From Datnioides undecimradiatus (lineage: Eukaryota; Chordata; Actinopteri; Lobotiformes; Datnioididae): 64,000 nt of DNA. Made by a program: the position numbers and the translations under genes. Position 1 is the first letter of the stretch; each line of letters begins with the position of its first letter. The stretch is taken from positions 8,729,001 to 8,793,000 of the forward strand of contig WARS01000012.1 of the NCBI GenBank assembly GCA_008933995.1, written 5' to 3'. This document shows, piece after piece, positions 29,001 to 42,660 of this stretch. The notes beneath the pieces were generated by a model. The model did no database searches and was not told the DNA's origin. It worked only from the letters and a program-made list of their open reading frames with translations.

Positions 29001-32000
29001 GACGCTTTGTCATCATGTATCAAAAATGTCTGTAACAGTATTGTCAAGAGTTTTATCTCTTTAAAATATAACATATCACATTGCAATCTAATACAACTGC
29101 TTTAAATTCCACCTTAATTTCCTAATGTGTTGTTCATTGTACAAGTTCAACAGTACAACACCACCTTTAATCATCTCAATCCTAAAAACTAAAACTTTTT
29201 GAACTTTTTGAATTTAGGTGGGGCTGCACTGCATTTGATTGGACAGGTGTACCTTATGAAATGACCACTGATTGTGTATCATGACTAATTTGCCTGGAAA
29301 CATGATGGCAACAGAAACTTCTTTACAGTGTTATGGTAATATGATGTTTTCCCTTATTTACTGAAAGCTGAAAGCTGCACGCTGGCAGCAATAACAAGCC
29401 TTTAAACCAGCTTTAAACATCAACTATAAGTAATTTTTATTTGGAGAATGCAAACTGCGCCTTAAGTCAAACCTTAAACAATATATTGCCAGGAAAAATA
29501 CAGATAATGACCTCTGCAGCTCTAAATGAGTAACTTAATGTCCAGCAGTAAAAATGTGCCTCTTAGTTGGCTGATTGCCTGTATCTTAGTTTGGTTTTGG
29601 GATTTGCATGTTGGTTCAGAGACACACAGACAGTTGGTAAAGAAGATAACATAGTTGATATAGACATAGCTGGAACGGATGGGGCTTTATATGACAGCAA
29701 TATTACCTCATCATATCTACCCGGTGGTTTGCATCGATAAAATGTTAACTTATTCCACCTTTTGTTTGACTAAAATGTCAACAGCACCGCTCTTTACAGT
29801 GTACTGCATATAACAGCCTGCATGTTGTCCAAGCAACAGCTGCCTAAATCAAACAGTGACAGTCGGCTGCGTAGCGTGTGTGCCCACTATAAATCAATCA
29901 GGCATGTTCTCCATACACCGACAGTGTGTGTTGTTTGTTAGTAAGGTAATGTCTGCTTTGTCCTCTCATCTGTCACTGCATCACCTGCATACACACACAC
30001 ACTTGAAGAGTGTAGACAATGTTGCATGTGCATATGTTTTTCAGATCAGACTCAAACATGAGCACATACAATGGGGACAACAGATGTGACAGGAAATAAT
30101 ATTCATGGGTGCATCTATAAATAAAGTAAACTGTTGGTTCTGGCATTCATGTAATGTCTCTCTGTTATTTTCAGTGCTCTTTAAGTAAAAGTAGTGGTGT
30201 AACCTAATTAAATCCCTACGTTTATGTCCGTGTTGCAGTAAAACATCCCAGAGAAATAAACAGATCGCCATGGGCAGGAAGAAATTCAACATGGATCCAA
30301 AGAAGGTACAGTGCGTCCACCATAACCCCCAGTGTCTCGGTAGCCTTGAGAGGAATGACTGGTGTGAAGAGCGATCCATTCTCAGCCATGAAACCCTGTC
30401 ATTTCCCATCATCCCTCCTCAATTGAGACAAACAGCCATCCCATTTGCTCTTTTATTTCCCTGTCTCTCTCTCCAGGGAATCCAGTTCCTGCTGGAGAAC
30501 GACCTCCTTCAGCACACGCCCGAAGACATCGCCCAGTTCCTCTACAAAGGCGAGGGCCTCAACAAGACCGTCATTGGAGACTACTTAGGCGAGCGGTGAG
30601 ACAGTGCATCTATCAGGCTGCGGGAGAAAGTCCTCCTTACACGAGATTCATGCTCCTTCTGTGATTAGAGAAGGGAATTATGGGCTGGATTTATTGATTA
30701 AAGAGGGAGAACATGATTGACCCCCCCAGCAGCATGAATCTTTGGGTCAGTGTGGGTGCGCTGTCACCGTCCACCCGTCTGGACTTATAACTGGTAGTAA
30801 AAAGGGCCATCCAGCTGCTCACATCTCAGGCCAGACTGCTGGATAATGAAGAAGAAGAAAGAAGGGCCTGCAGCTAGTGAGATGGATGGTGTTATCTGAA
30901 GGTGAGATTAGATAGTTAAACATGCTGTATGAGGCGAACAGGGAGCGAATACACTGAATCATAAACGAGGAAAAGGGAGCCACCAGTGAGTGAACATCAA
31001 AGGTTTAGTGTCCTAAATTTATTAGGCACAGCTTTTTTATGTCGATTTATGATTCTGAGGCCTGTGTATAATTTGAAATAACTCGTTTGGAAAAATTCTC
31101 TTAAATTAAAAAGGTTTGTGCATCACATATCCAGAGAAAATAAGGAATGCACATACATTTAAAGTAATCATTAGTATTTTATATACAGTACGTCTAATTT
31201 GCTCCTCATTTCCTCCATTGATAAAACAAAGAAACCATTCAACTCGCAATCATTTCCTGCTCTGAGCACTTTTTTTGACCAATAGTCTTTTTTTTTAATT
31301 TTTGATAGAGATCCACGTCACAGTCTGTAATTTCTCATCAGTCCACCCCATTATCAGTATATCTGTATGAAGTCGATATTGGCCGATATGTTGGCCTAGT
31401 TCATCTGTTTTTTTCCCCCCGGTATCCAGAAAAAGATCTGATTAGTTAGCACGAGCACTGATACCCGCTGTGTCTGAACATAATATAAACTATATCAACA
31501 GAAAATCTGAGCATAAAAGCAGCTTTCCTGTGATGCACTTTGACTGACAGCTGATCTTTGAGAATTGCCGAGCAGAAACAACACCGATGAGCAACTTGCG
31601 CCAAAAATATCACAGCAGAAAATGTCACAGAGAAAAATAAACCTGCAGTTTCCCCCTGTGTGAACAAACCATTTTAAATGTCATTTTGTTTCCTTATATA
31701 GAAAAATATAATCTTCTAGAGAGGATCTTGTAAAAATGCTGCTGATGTATTTAAGTCAGAAAAAACATCACATCAAAAGAAAAGTCTCAAAATAAATAAA
31801 TGCTGCACTGTCTTAACCGCTCCTATACAGGAAATCACATCAGCTACTGTGTTTATTATTTTGCCTGAGTACAGCTGCTGGTTACACATCAGAACACAAT
31901 GAACATTAAGAGAAACAACAAACACACACGCGCACGCGCGCTCTGTGAATGAGGCTCATGGTCGGGTGGGGGTGGGGGAGACTCTGGGGACTCCTCTTTT

Positions 32001-35000
32001 GGCAATAGGCTTTATTCACGGAGGATCATCAAAGAGGCCACCTACTCAGTAGAAATCACACTAAACACAGGCTGAGAGTTTACACGCAGTAATTATCACT
32101 AATTGAGCTTATGCAAGGAGCAGGAACCTATCATTACACGCTGAGCAGGGAGGGAGGTGAGGAGAGCGGAAAGCAGGAGGGAAACAGGGAGGGAGGTGAG
32201 GAGAAAATAGCTGGAAGGGGGAAAGATAGTGGGAGATGGAGGCAGGCTGAGTGGGTGATTGACTCTGGACTTTCTGATTGTTTCTGTATAACTCACATTT
32301 GTTTGTCACACACAATACACCCACTGTTATCACACCAAGATGTGCTATATGTATAGAATTTTTATTTATTTTTATTTACAGTAGGCCAAATTCTGCTGCC
32401 TCTGCGCCTCTGTAATAAAAGTACCTATAGCAATAACCTTAAATATAGCCCTCAAAGGATAGGATTCATTTTATTTGACTGTAGATGCCAGTACAGGGCA
32501 CAATGCCGTCACAAACTCAGTGGAGAAGAAACTTCCCCCAAGTCAACGTCCAAATAAACTAAGAATGTTATTGCAATACAAGTTTGTTGTTTGTTCCATG
32601 TAAGCCAAGAGTCTCTGTACTCCTCTCAACCTTTCCACTGCGTCGTTCCAAAAAAACACAAAACGCCAAGCCTGAAAATTCCTGGTTTCATTTAAACAAT
32701 ACACAACGCAAAGATGATTCAGGACCAGGATCATGGACCCTGATGTACAACAAACAGGATCAGAGAAGCGCTGACCACAGCCTGAGAGCAGCTGTTGACT
32801 TTTCCTCCCCAAAAGCCCTCAGACGGCCAAACAAACCTCTGACAAAAAGGAGCCTGTGTGGGTTTGGCTTTAGCTGTTTTTCATCAGTCAAACACACCGT
32901 CCCCACCACCACCTCCCACCCTCAGGGTGGAGAAACACTCAGCTTCGGCCAGCTGTTTAAATTGCTTCCAGACTCCACACTCAGGGCCCGGTATGAATAA
33001 AGGCACAAACATGACAGGAATGCTGAGAAACAGGAATTCAGGTTGAGAAATGCTTTCACAGAGGAAATATGGTTTCCCTGCACCCTGTTGTCTGGGTTCA
33101 CATTGATTTCAGGGTTGTCTTAAATCTTCTCTGAGGTGCTTTGATATCTCCTGGATGATCTCCTTGTTCTTTGCCAAAAATGCAGGGCGTGGACTAGAAT
33201 CGCATTAGAAAATCTGATTTGTCTCATGTTTCTTTCCATCAGTGATGACTTCAACATCAAGGTGCTGCAGGCATTTGTGGAGCTGCATGAGTTTGCAGAC
33301 CTCAACCTCGTCCAAGCGCTACGGTCAGCAGAGTGATTCATCCAAACATTTAGCCGCAACAACAGTTATGTCCTGTGGCGTAACAATGAAATCCCCCTCC
33401 TCTCCTTCTGATTGCAGGCAATTCCTGTGGAGTTTCCGTTTGCCAGGTGAAGCACAGAAGATCGACCGTATGATGGAGGCGTTTGCCTCGCGGTACTGCC
33501 AGTGCAACCCTGGAGTCTTCCAGTCAACAGGTCAGACACACAGCTGATTGTCCCAACCTTACATACACCCACAGACCTGTCAGATGTGCTTCACTGAGAC
33601 CACCTGTCCGCCCTCCAAATGTGATTTATTTAGACTCGTTTTAAATAAGACGTTTTTTAACATTATTAACCATGTAAAACTGGATAAAGTGATGATACAA
33701 TAGTATAATATAGTACTTTTCTCTTACAATTAAACTGTCAGCCTTTAGATAATTTTTGGGTACTGTAATACTGTCATTGTAAGGTATAACCTGGATGTCT
33801 TTGCCATGTAGCTATTTATTATTCTTAATATATAGACATTTCTATAATCTGTCCATTATTTAAGCTTCTTTCACCTTTTGATCCATCCATATCAGCTACT
33901 ACAGCTGCTGTATTTATCCACTTAGTTTAGCTGTTCCTTTGCCATCTGTATTCACTGTTTATCTTATTTACTAACCATTAATCAGTTGCTCTCAGCTATC
34001 ACTTTCTTTTTGTCTGTTTTTACCATGTAACCTCTACTTTCAGCTAATTGTAGATTTAGTTTTCTAGTTTTCATGAGTTCTCACTCACCACAGTGTTGAC
34101 ATTATAGCTGAGTCAATGCAGATTTATTCTTTTTGAGAAAGGGTTTTTTACATTAAACATTACATTAAACATTACATTACATTACATTAATTTTGTGAAC
34201 CCCTTGGAAAGTGCAAAGTAGCCCCCTAGGCTAAGTACCCCTGGTCCGATGGTGAAAGTGATAAACAATAATCACGTCGCCTGTATACATATGAGTATAA
34301 ATGTGAAAGCCAATGCTGGACAAAGTCAGTGCACTGACAAGCAGCCTAGCCCTAATGTGCCAACAGAAGCACTGCCTGAGGGTCTAGGATGCACTGAGAG
34401 ATGACCTGCTTTTTAATGCATTTCAGTCATTAAGCCATAACAGTTACTGTAACTAAAGCTCAATGAGGATTAACCAGATAACGGTAACTGCAGTTCACAG
34501 CTCACTGCAGGAGAGGACTTTAGAGTAAACAACCACCAACAAACAAGGGACATCCATTATTCAGGAAGACTCAACCTGGCTGAGTGATACATGGTCTTGG
34601 GATAAACAAAGCGTATGACTACAACAGTCCCTAAATAATTAAAGATGTTATAGAGCAAACTATTGTGTATAAGAATGCAGGGGTGCGTGTGGTCCCATTG
34701 AAGGATTACTCAAACTTTTGTTGAGTTGACTGGACCCTGCTCAGACACAGATTTAGCAAATGTGAATGTTTTATATAAAATGTATATACAAGGTTTTTAG
34801 AGATCTTTGTTTCACAGACTGTGACAATATGCAGAATGAATACCTCAGAAATGTAAAAATCATTAGATGATATGTTTTTCAGATACTGATTTTGGCCATG
34901 TCACTCTTCAATACTTTATAATCATAAATACATTTCTCAGACCTATAACAGAGTCACACATGTCAGTTAAATGGTTTTTCATTGGCCCCATAAAGTCTCT

Positions 35001-36172
35001 GTGCGATGTTTACATGTGTGTCTGTTGTGGGTGCAAAGCAGAACTGCAGCTTAGAACCATGTGTGTAGCTGGAACCGCACGCGCCCCATAAAAACATAAA
35101 GTGATCAGGGATCTTTAATTAGCTGGGGAATGAGCCACCCGTTTCTGTCAGTGCTCCATTATGCTCATCAATTTTTTCATTACACACACATTCCTCTGGC
35201 AGTTCCCAGCACCTCTCGCCCCACAGCACACACAGTGTGTAAAGCTCCTCTATTTTTTATAGAGAATGTGTGTTAGGGGGCAGACAATAGGCAGCGCAGG
35301 ACAGCCACGACCAAAGTGTGTCAGAGAGAGGAGACAGACAGAGGGGAATGAATGATTCATTTACAGGCAGCCAGTGGCCCGTGTGTCTGAACATTAACAC
35401 GCAGTAGAGAGACTAAAGCCCCCACCAACACACTTACACACACACAGACACACACACACACACTCTTTTTCTCCCACTCTTCCACACTTTCACATTTTTT
35501 GCTTTCCTCTTTGTCTGTATCTCACTCAGCCACTGAGAAAATGTATTTAAACCAGTTTAAAAGAATTATGTCTCACTTCCCAATTACCTTTGCTAGATGC
35601 CCATAATAGCAATATGACATTCTCCCTTATGTGTCACAAGAAATGGAAACACTAAAAGCCACAGGAAGCATAAAATAGCCCTATATGCTGATGACATCCT
35701 TTCATATAACTGAAACCTGAAAATGAAGAACCACACGTGGTTAAGCCAGTTTAGTTCCTGGTAAACATTTGCCTTAGAAAATGAAAATTAAAAGGAAAAT
35801 TATTTTTAAAAAACGTGTCAGTGAAGTTTTTTCAGTACCCAGTGTTACAGGGGCTAACTGTAATAACAGTTAACAGTTAACAGTGTACCTTTGGTCTTAG
35901 TTATCAGCTTTGTCTGTTATTACTGTTAATACCAGGTATTATAGGGTCTTTATGGCAGACTATAATACTTCTGCAACCAATTTGATTCCCTCACTATTCT
36001 TCTCAGATACCTGCTACGTGCTGTCATTCGCTATCATCATGCTGAACACCAGCCTACATAACCCAAACGTTAGAGACAAGCCCCCTGTGGAGCGCTTTAT
36101 CTCCATGAACAGAGGCATCAATGAAGGAGGGGATCTGCCAGAGGAGCTACTCAGGGTGAGGATTTCTCTGTA

Positions 36173-36225
<53 letters not shown>

Positions 36226-39200
36226 CACACGCGATGATTGATCTCTATGACCGCACTGTCACACCTACTCCATGCAACAGAGGCATTTCCTCCACTGTTT
36301 ACCTTTTTGATTAACAGTTTTCCTCCCCTGCCTGCAGAACCTTTACGACAGCATCAAAAATGAGCCCTTCAAAATCCCAGAGGATGATGGGAACGATCTG
36401 ACACACACGTTCTTCAACCCCGACAGAGAGGGCTGGCTTTTAAAGCTCGGTATGTGCATTTAGAGAAAAGTAATCTTGATCATGTTGATTTAGGTTTTGA
36501 GGAGCAGTGTCCTTCATTTCCCTGATCACGGGTGTTTGTCTTGTTTTTTTTGTGTGTGTAACTTGCTTTCACGTGGCCATGTTGGAGGTCGAAAGCTCTT
36601 TGGGCAACAATAACTGAAAATAGCTGATTGTTTTACATTTATACAAACAGGAAAGGGTGCAAGCTTCATGCTGACATATGTCATAACACTAACACCAATT
36701 TCAATGTTTAGACTTTAACTGGACCTGGTCACACCGGTGTTTGAAAAAGGTTCACTTAATTTCAGTGGAACTGCTGTGATCAGCGCAGACAGCTATTAAT
36801 AGTGGTGTCACACCACCCATTTCAATGTAACTCTGCACTGACTGAATATAAAGTGCTTTATATAAAGATGAAGCATGGTTGTCAGTCAGTCACTAAACAA
36901 GAATTGGTGAATAAGAGTGAAAGTCGTCACCAGGCCTGCAGCACCACTTGATTTGTGAGCTAGCACAAAGTATTGTACATTGTGCCAGAACATATTGCTG
37001 TGAACAGAGCTGGCTCCTCTCAAGAAACGTTTGATAGTTTAATTAAAGAACAAGATTTCTGCCCCCATCTTTGTCCCAAAAACTGTCCACCTTCTAGATG
37101 GTGCTGTGGATAAGGTTGCTAGGAGGTCTGTGACGCAACTGGAAAGTGTCTTTTCTCTCTTTGTTTCGTCTTGTATTGTTTCTCCTTTCCTTCCTCTCAT
37201 CTCACTTAGAGCATGCCCCTTTTTGTGATTACACTTCCTTCTTTTCTCTCTTTCTCTCTCTCTTCAACCTTCTGGCATGGTGATTTTTGTGCTCGTTTTG
37301 TCTTTTCAAAATCCTCCTGGTTTTTTTTCTGTGTGTACCTTGACTCCCGCTCTCTAACCTTTCACCCTTTCACCTTTTGTTTGTTCTTTCATTCTGTTTC
37401 TGTGATGGCTGTTCCTTCTTAAATCTCTGTATTAGGAGGTAGGTAACACTCCTTCCTCCATCCTCCCAGTTCATCGCAGAGTGCCCCCATATTGGCATTG
37501 GCTGCCATTATCTCCTTTAGCACACCGGGCCCCTGAACATGCTAGCCACCTCATTTAATTGGCTTTTTTGTATCAGAGCTGTTATTGGGCAAATAAGAAT
37601 AGCATTGTGAAGTGATGGGTTATCTCATTCAAAGGCGGCACGAGTTGGAGGTCAGTGATCTCCTTCATTCTGCATGGGGATTGGCTGCATTTCTCTTGCG
37701 GCTCTGGAGGTGGCTGAATGATGCACAGGGCTAATCTCAGTTGGTGCACATGCAGAGCACTTATTTTTATCCTAGGAAACATTACCGCAACAGATAAAAG
37801 TTCACCTCACAACAGTGCCATTCACTGCCCTTTATTATCCAGTCTGTTTTCACAATAACATACTATGACTATGGGATAAAGAAGGAAGAGTTGTGCGTAT
37901 TAGAACTATGAGTAAGCAAAGTGCTTTGAGCAGATACAATGTAAAGTTTATGCAGCGATAGATGATAATCATTAGTGAGCAGGTACGTTTTAAAACACAT
38001 TTGAAGGCAAAACCTTTCATTTGGAAGCAAAAATTAAAGTGAGCATTATTGTTTTACTGTGACCTTCAGAATTTACTGTAGCTGTGGTGCCTTAAGTTTT
38101 ATATTGCAGATGACAGATGCTGTCACCACTGAGTTCACTTTTCTATTGGTCAAGAAAACTGATTCAAAATGGCTAAAAGGCATCATACAGAATGTGAGGA
38201 AATACAGTAATTTGTTTTTTTAGAGTTAAAATTGTTGTTGCTTCATATTGTAGATATTAAGACAATGCCAGCAGCCAGTTAGCTTAGCTTAGCACAGTCA
38301 CTGGATACAGCAGGAAAAGTGCTAGCATGGCATCTGTTCAAACTTTGTGCTATGTTGAGCTAAAGCTGGCTGCAATGTGAACTTCAGATTTAATATATAA
38401 ACACCCTAAAAAGTGTATTTTCTCAAATGCCATGCTTATTTTTAAAGCTGTGGAGTCACAAAATATTATACAACCCTTTAAACATAGGCAAGCTAATTCT
38501 GAATTATTCTGAGTAAATGACGTTACTACTTTAGAATTTATATCCGAGTGATTCTAGCGTGCATTGCATGAACATTTGCTTCCTTAAGGATTCCATGAAA
38601 CAAACACCCAGCCCAACGGGTCACCTCATGCTCTGTATCATTTGGGACTGCCCTGCATGTCATACTGCACATCTCCTGTAGCTATCTGCCAGAACACAGT
38701 CATGCTCGAGCTTTAGTGAATGGGCTGCTTGAGTCTGCGCTGCGGGACTGTGTACCTTCCACTGCGTGGCCGGTCATGCAGTAAAGTAAAACCTTTTTTC
38801 ATTCTTCTCCCTCTGTTACTGTCCAACAGGCCTCGGTGCTCCACACTGCTGCTTCTCTTTCTCCCATACAGATCCCTCCTCCTTTCTCTTTTGCTCTCTA
38901 TCCCACCAGCTGCACTTGCCACATCATTTTAGATCCAGTTTTTCCCATTAGTGAATACCACGCTAATTATAGCTCCATCAGAGGAGTCCCTGCTTAATGA
39001 GAGAAGATTGTTTTAGCTGGAATGAAGCACTTTGCTGGACTGTGAGGTAGCACAATATGACATATTGCTGCACTGCAATGATTCTGCGAAGCTCCATGAG
39101 CTCTCATTACAGTACACTATTAACAGGCCCTGAGCCTGCTGCTGTGCCTTACTGTCTGAAAAGGGGTTACGAGGAAACTCTGCTGAATGAATTTGTGTTG

Positions 39201-41001
39201 ATGTCAAATGTAAAAACATACCATGTAATTACTAGTTTGATTACAAAAATAACTAATCAGTGCAATATTATGAAGATAGCCTTTTAGCTAAATTACACTA
39301 ATGATAATCATTTTATCATGCTCAAAAGTACAAAATTTTGAAAATTGAGTGATGTAAGTCTTTTACCCCAACACAGATATGAGCTTCCTCACATCTATTT
39401 ACACTCCCTTTTCAGTACATCACTAAACCACAAAGTCAACAGTGAATCCGCACTAAAAACACACATATGGACGATCCTGCTTCAATAGTCTAGAATAAAT
39501 GTCAGGTTGTGAGGATAAAGTTAAACGTATGGAGAGAGGAAAACAGCCATCTAGACTGCCATTTGGCATTTGACTGCAGCAGAGTAAGACTTTATATTTA
39601 CCCAGCAATAGTCAACTATAGATACTCAACAAAAGCAGTTTTACACGCTCTTTCCCTTTTAGTGGGTAAACCGCAGTGGGTGTATTTGAAAGTAATCATT
39701 GCTCATACATAATGTAGATGCTGGATTTTACTCTAGCTTGCAGTATAGAATCAAAATCTGGGTCAAGTGAACATTACATATTGATTACATCAGTAACGGC
39801 TGCTTTGTGCTCAGTCAGCAAACGTGTTATTATGGTGCACATATTGCAGACTGTACATTGACATCAGTCACATTATGTTGATTACATAGGTAAATTACTC
39901 ATTGCATCACTGATGGTGTAATCCTACAGAAAATCCAATAATCCCAATAATCTACTTTTATCTGATGTTGGAGGCAGATGGAGATATACTCATGTTGCTA
40001 ATACATTCAGATGTTTAATTGTACTCACTCCTTTAGTTGTCATATGTGGTGTGTGCATGTCTGGAAGAGTTTTTCACAATCGCCACCCCTCGCTTGCCTG
40101 CCAAGTCTGCAGGCATTGATCTCTTGAGACTGGGAGGGGGTGCTGGAGGGAGTATCCAGCCTCTGATTGAGCCCAATAATGCAGAGAGCTGATGATCAGA
40201 ACCAGATGTGGCACGTGGAGCTGAGGTCTCCTGAAGGTTATCTTCTACATGCACAAACACCGTCACCTTTTCGGTTTGAAACTCAAATGTTGTGCGTTTC
40301 TCTCCGCAGGCGGCAGGGTGAAGACGTGGAAGAGACGGTGGTTCATTCTGACTGACAACTGCCTCTATTACTTTGAATATACAACAGTAAGTCAGCAGAC
40401 TGATGTACCTGCTTATCATCTCCACATCACAGCTAGTTTGAAACTCATTCTGGGTTCTTCTGTTGTTTACCACCATTACACAAATATTTATCATTTTGCA
40501 GTGGGAAAAAAAACATGTGGACGGGATAAGAAAGAAATTGCTTGTGATTTTAGCAAATATTCAGAGTTAGGCAAGAAGATTAATATCCAGCCAGGAAGGT
40601 TAGTTTAGCTAAAGACTAAAAAACTAAGGGAAACAGCTAGCCCGGCTGTGTCTAAAGAGAGAGAAATTAAGTTCTCTATTTGTTCGATCATTTGTAATCT
40701 GTCTTTAAAACAACACATGGTGGTATTACGAAATGTTAGATGCTACACAATTGCTTGTTCTGAGTATACGTTGGTTGCCAGGCCAACTCACAGTGATGAA
40801 AAGAATCCAGTCACTGCACCCGGCCAGGACATTGTCCAGCACATAGTCTCCCCCTTTAAATCATCATTTATTGTTTTTAAATGTTTGCTTTTGTATGGGT
40901 TTTGCAGGCTATAGATTGATATAGTGACAGGAAAGTAAAGTGGAAATATTAAAAAATACATGTAATCTGTATCGTTCTCTTTACACACTTAAACATGCAT
41001 G

Positions 41002-41044
<43 letters not shown>

Positions 41045-42622
41045 AGAGATGGAGGTCTTTGCCTTCCAGCTCTGCCTCCTTAACAGATGCAGCCCCTTTG
41101 ACCTAAATGAACCTCAATCCAGCAATTAACATGAGGCATCATGGGAAACATCTGCATAGTCTACAGCACACATCTGGTCCCACTAAGCCGCAAGCCAAGT
41201 GCTTCCCCCAGCCCGGTGCCAGTCACCCCACACTTCACCCCAGCACTCTAATTTGAGGGACCCCCCCCCCCAATACACATACACGCACACACATGCACCA
41301 ATCCCTCAACACACATACAAATGCACATTGCGGTGGGGGTGCACACATTGTAGTGGGGGTGCACACACTCAAAAGGCACACACAGCCAGCTGTGAGCAGC
41401 TGTCCCAGGGCATTTCCTCCCCCAACTGTGCCCCCTCATTAGTAGGAAGATGACAAGCAGGACATGGGACAGTTCCTCAAGGTCCCCCCTGCACACGTAC
41501 GCACACAAGCGCCCCTCACATCTGGCCCTGCAGACAGAATAGCAGTCACTGAAGGATGGAGGGTGTAGGGTTACGCCTCCCTCGGGTGCTGTCCCCTACG
41601 TGACCAGGATGAATAAAAACCTCCAGTGTGCTTTTATCACCACCTTGATTTTTACTTTGATTCTGTCAGGCTCAATATGTTAAGACAGTTAAGTAGCAGT
41701 CGTAAATAATACCCCATCAACTTTGGGACGTGAGTGTCTTGTTTTATCATTTGTAGCTGTTGGAAATACATGATTTGAATTTACTATTTAATGTTGAAGG
41801 TGCTTGTTGGTGAGATGAGCATCCTACTTCAACCTGCTAAGCTCATCAGTGTATATATATTTGCCATCGTAGCTGAGTGTGTTAGTGTGCTATCATTAGC
41901 TGATAATATAGTGCTGAACACAAAAAACAGACACAATTTTGCTTTTTTCTTGTGTGTGTGATGCTATCTGGGCTGGATCCTTTCCTCATTATGTGTCATT
42001 ACACACTGATTTGGTCCTTGCTTTGGCCTCCGCCTTAAACATAAAGAGACGTTTATGTGATAAATGAGTGACATGTTGATACTGAGTTTTCTCTTTGTAT
42101 GTGTTTGTTTCCAGGACAAAGAGCCTCGTGGGATTATTCCGCTGGAGAACCTCAGTATCAGAGAGGTGGACGAGCCCAGGAAACCTGTAAGGAGCAACTC
42201 CAGACACTGTCTTATCTCTTTAAAACAATTTTAACCTCCTTTATGTTCATACAGAGGACATAAAGTTGGTATGAAACAGAAATGCAACTTATATTTTCTC
42301 AGAAATTATATTTTTGCCTCCTGATGCCTCCACAGAACTGCTTTGAGCTCTACAACCCCAACCACAAAGGTCAAGTGATCAAGGCCTGCAAGACAGAGGC
42401 GGACGGGCGGGTTGTCGAGGGCAACCATGTAGTGTACAGAATATCAGCCCCCACGCCGGAGGAGAAGGAGGAGTGGATCAAATCCATCAAGTAAGCGACG
42501 GCATGTTAGTGTGGATCCATTTACACTGAAAGGGCACTTAGCCAACGCTGGGCTGCTCCCATGTGGCGCTTTCTCATGTCTGACCTTGACTGTGAGACCC
42601 CGACACACACAACCACTCACAT

Positions 42623-42660
<38 letters not shown>

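Larger units (their letters stand above)
36450..40309 (+). other. cyth3 intron 9, host of the microexon
   Basis: It splits the codon for the second glycine of the PH domain. It contains the C/T-rich tract and GAG microexon (37140-37438) and dispersed repeat copy C. Frames of up to 153 codons near 40033-40494 overlap coding exon 10 on the wrong strand and are shadows. Confidence 0.6.

Noticed and set aside
40033-40494. 153-codon minus-strand frame in cyth3
   Set aside because: It overlaps coding exon 10 of cyth3 (40310-40386) in antisense; a shadow.
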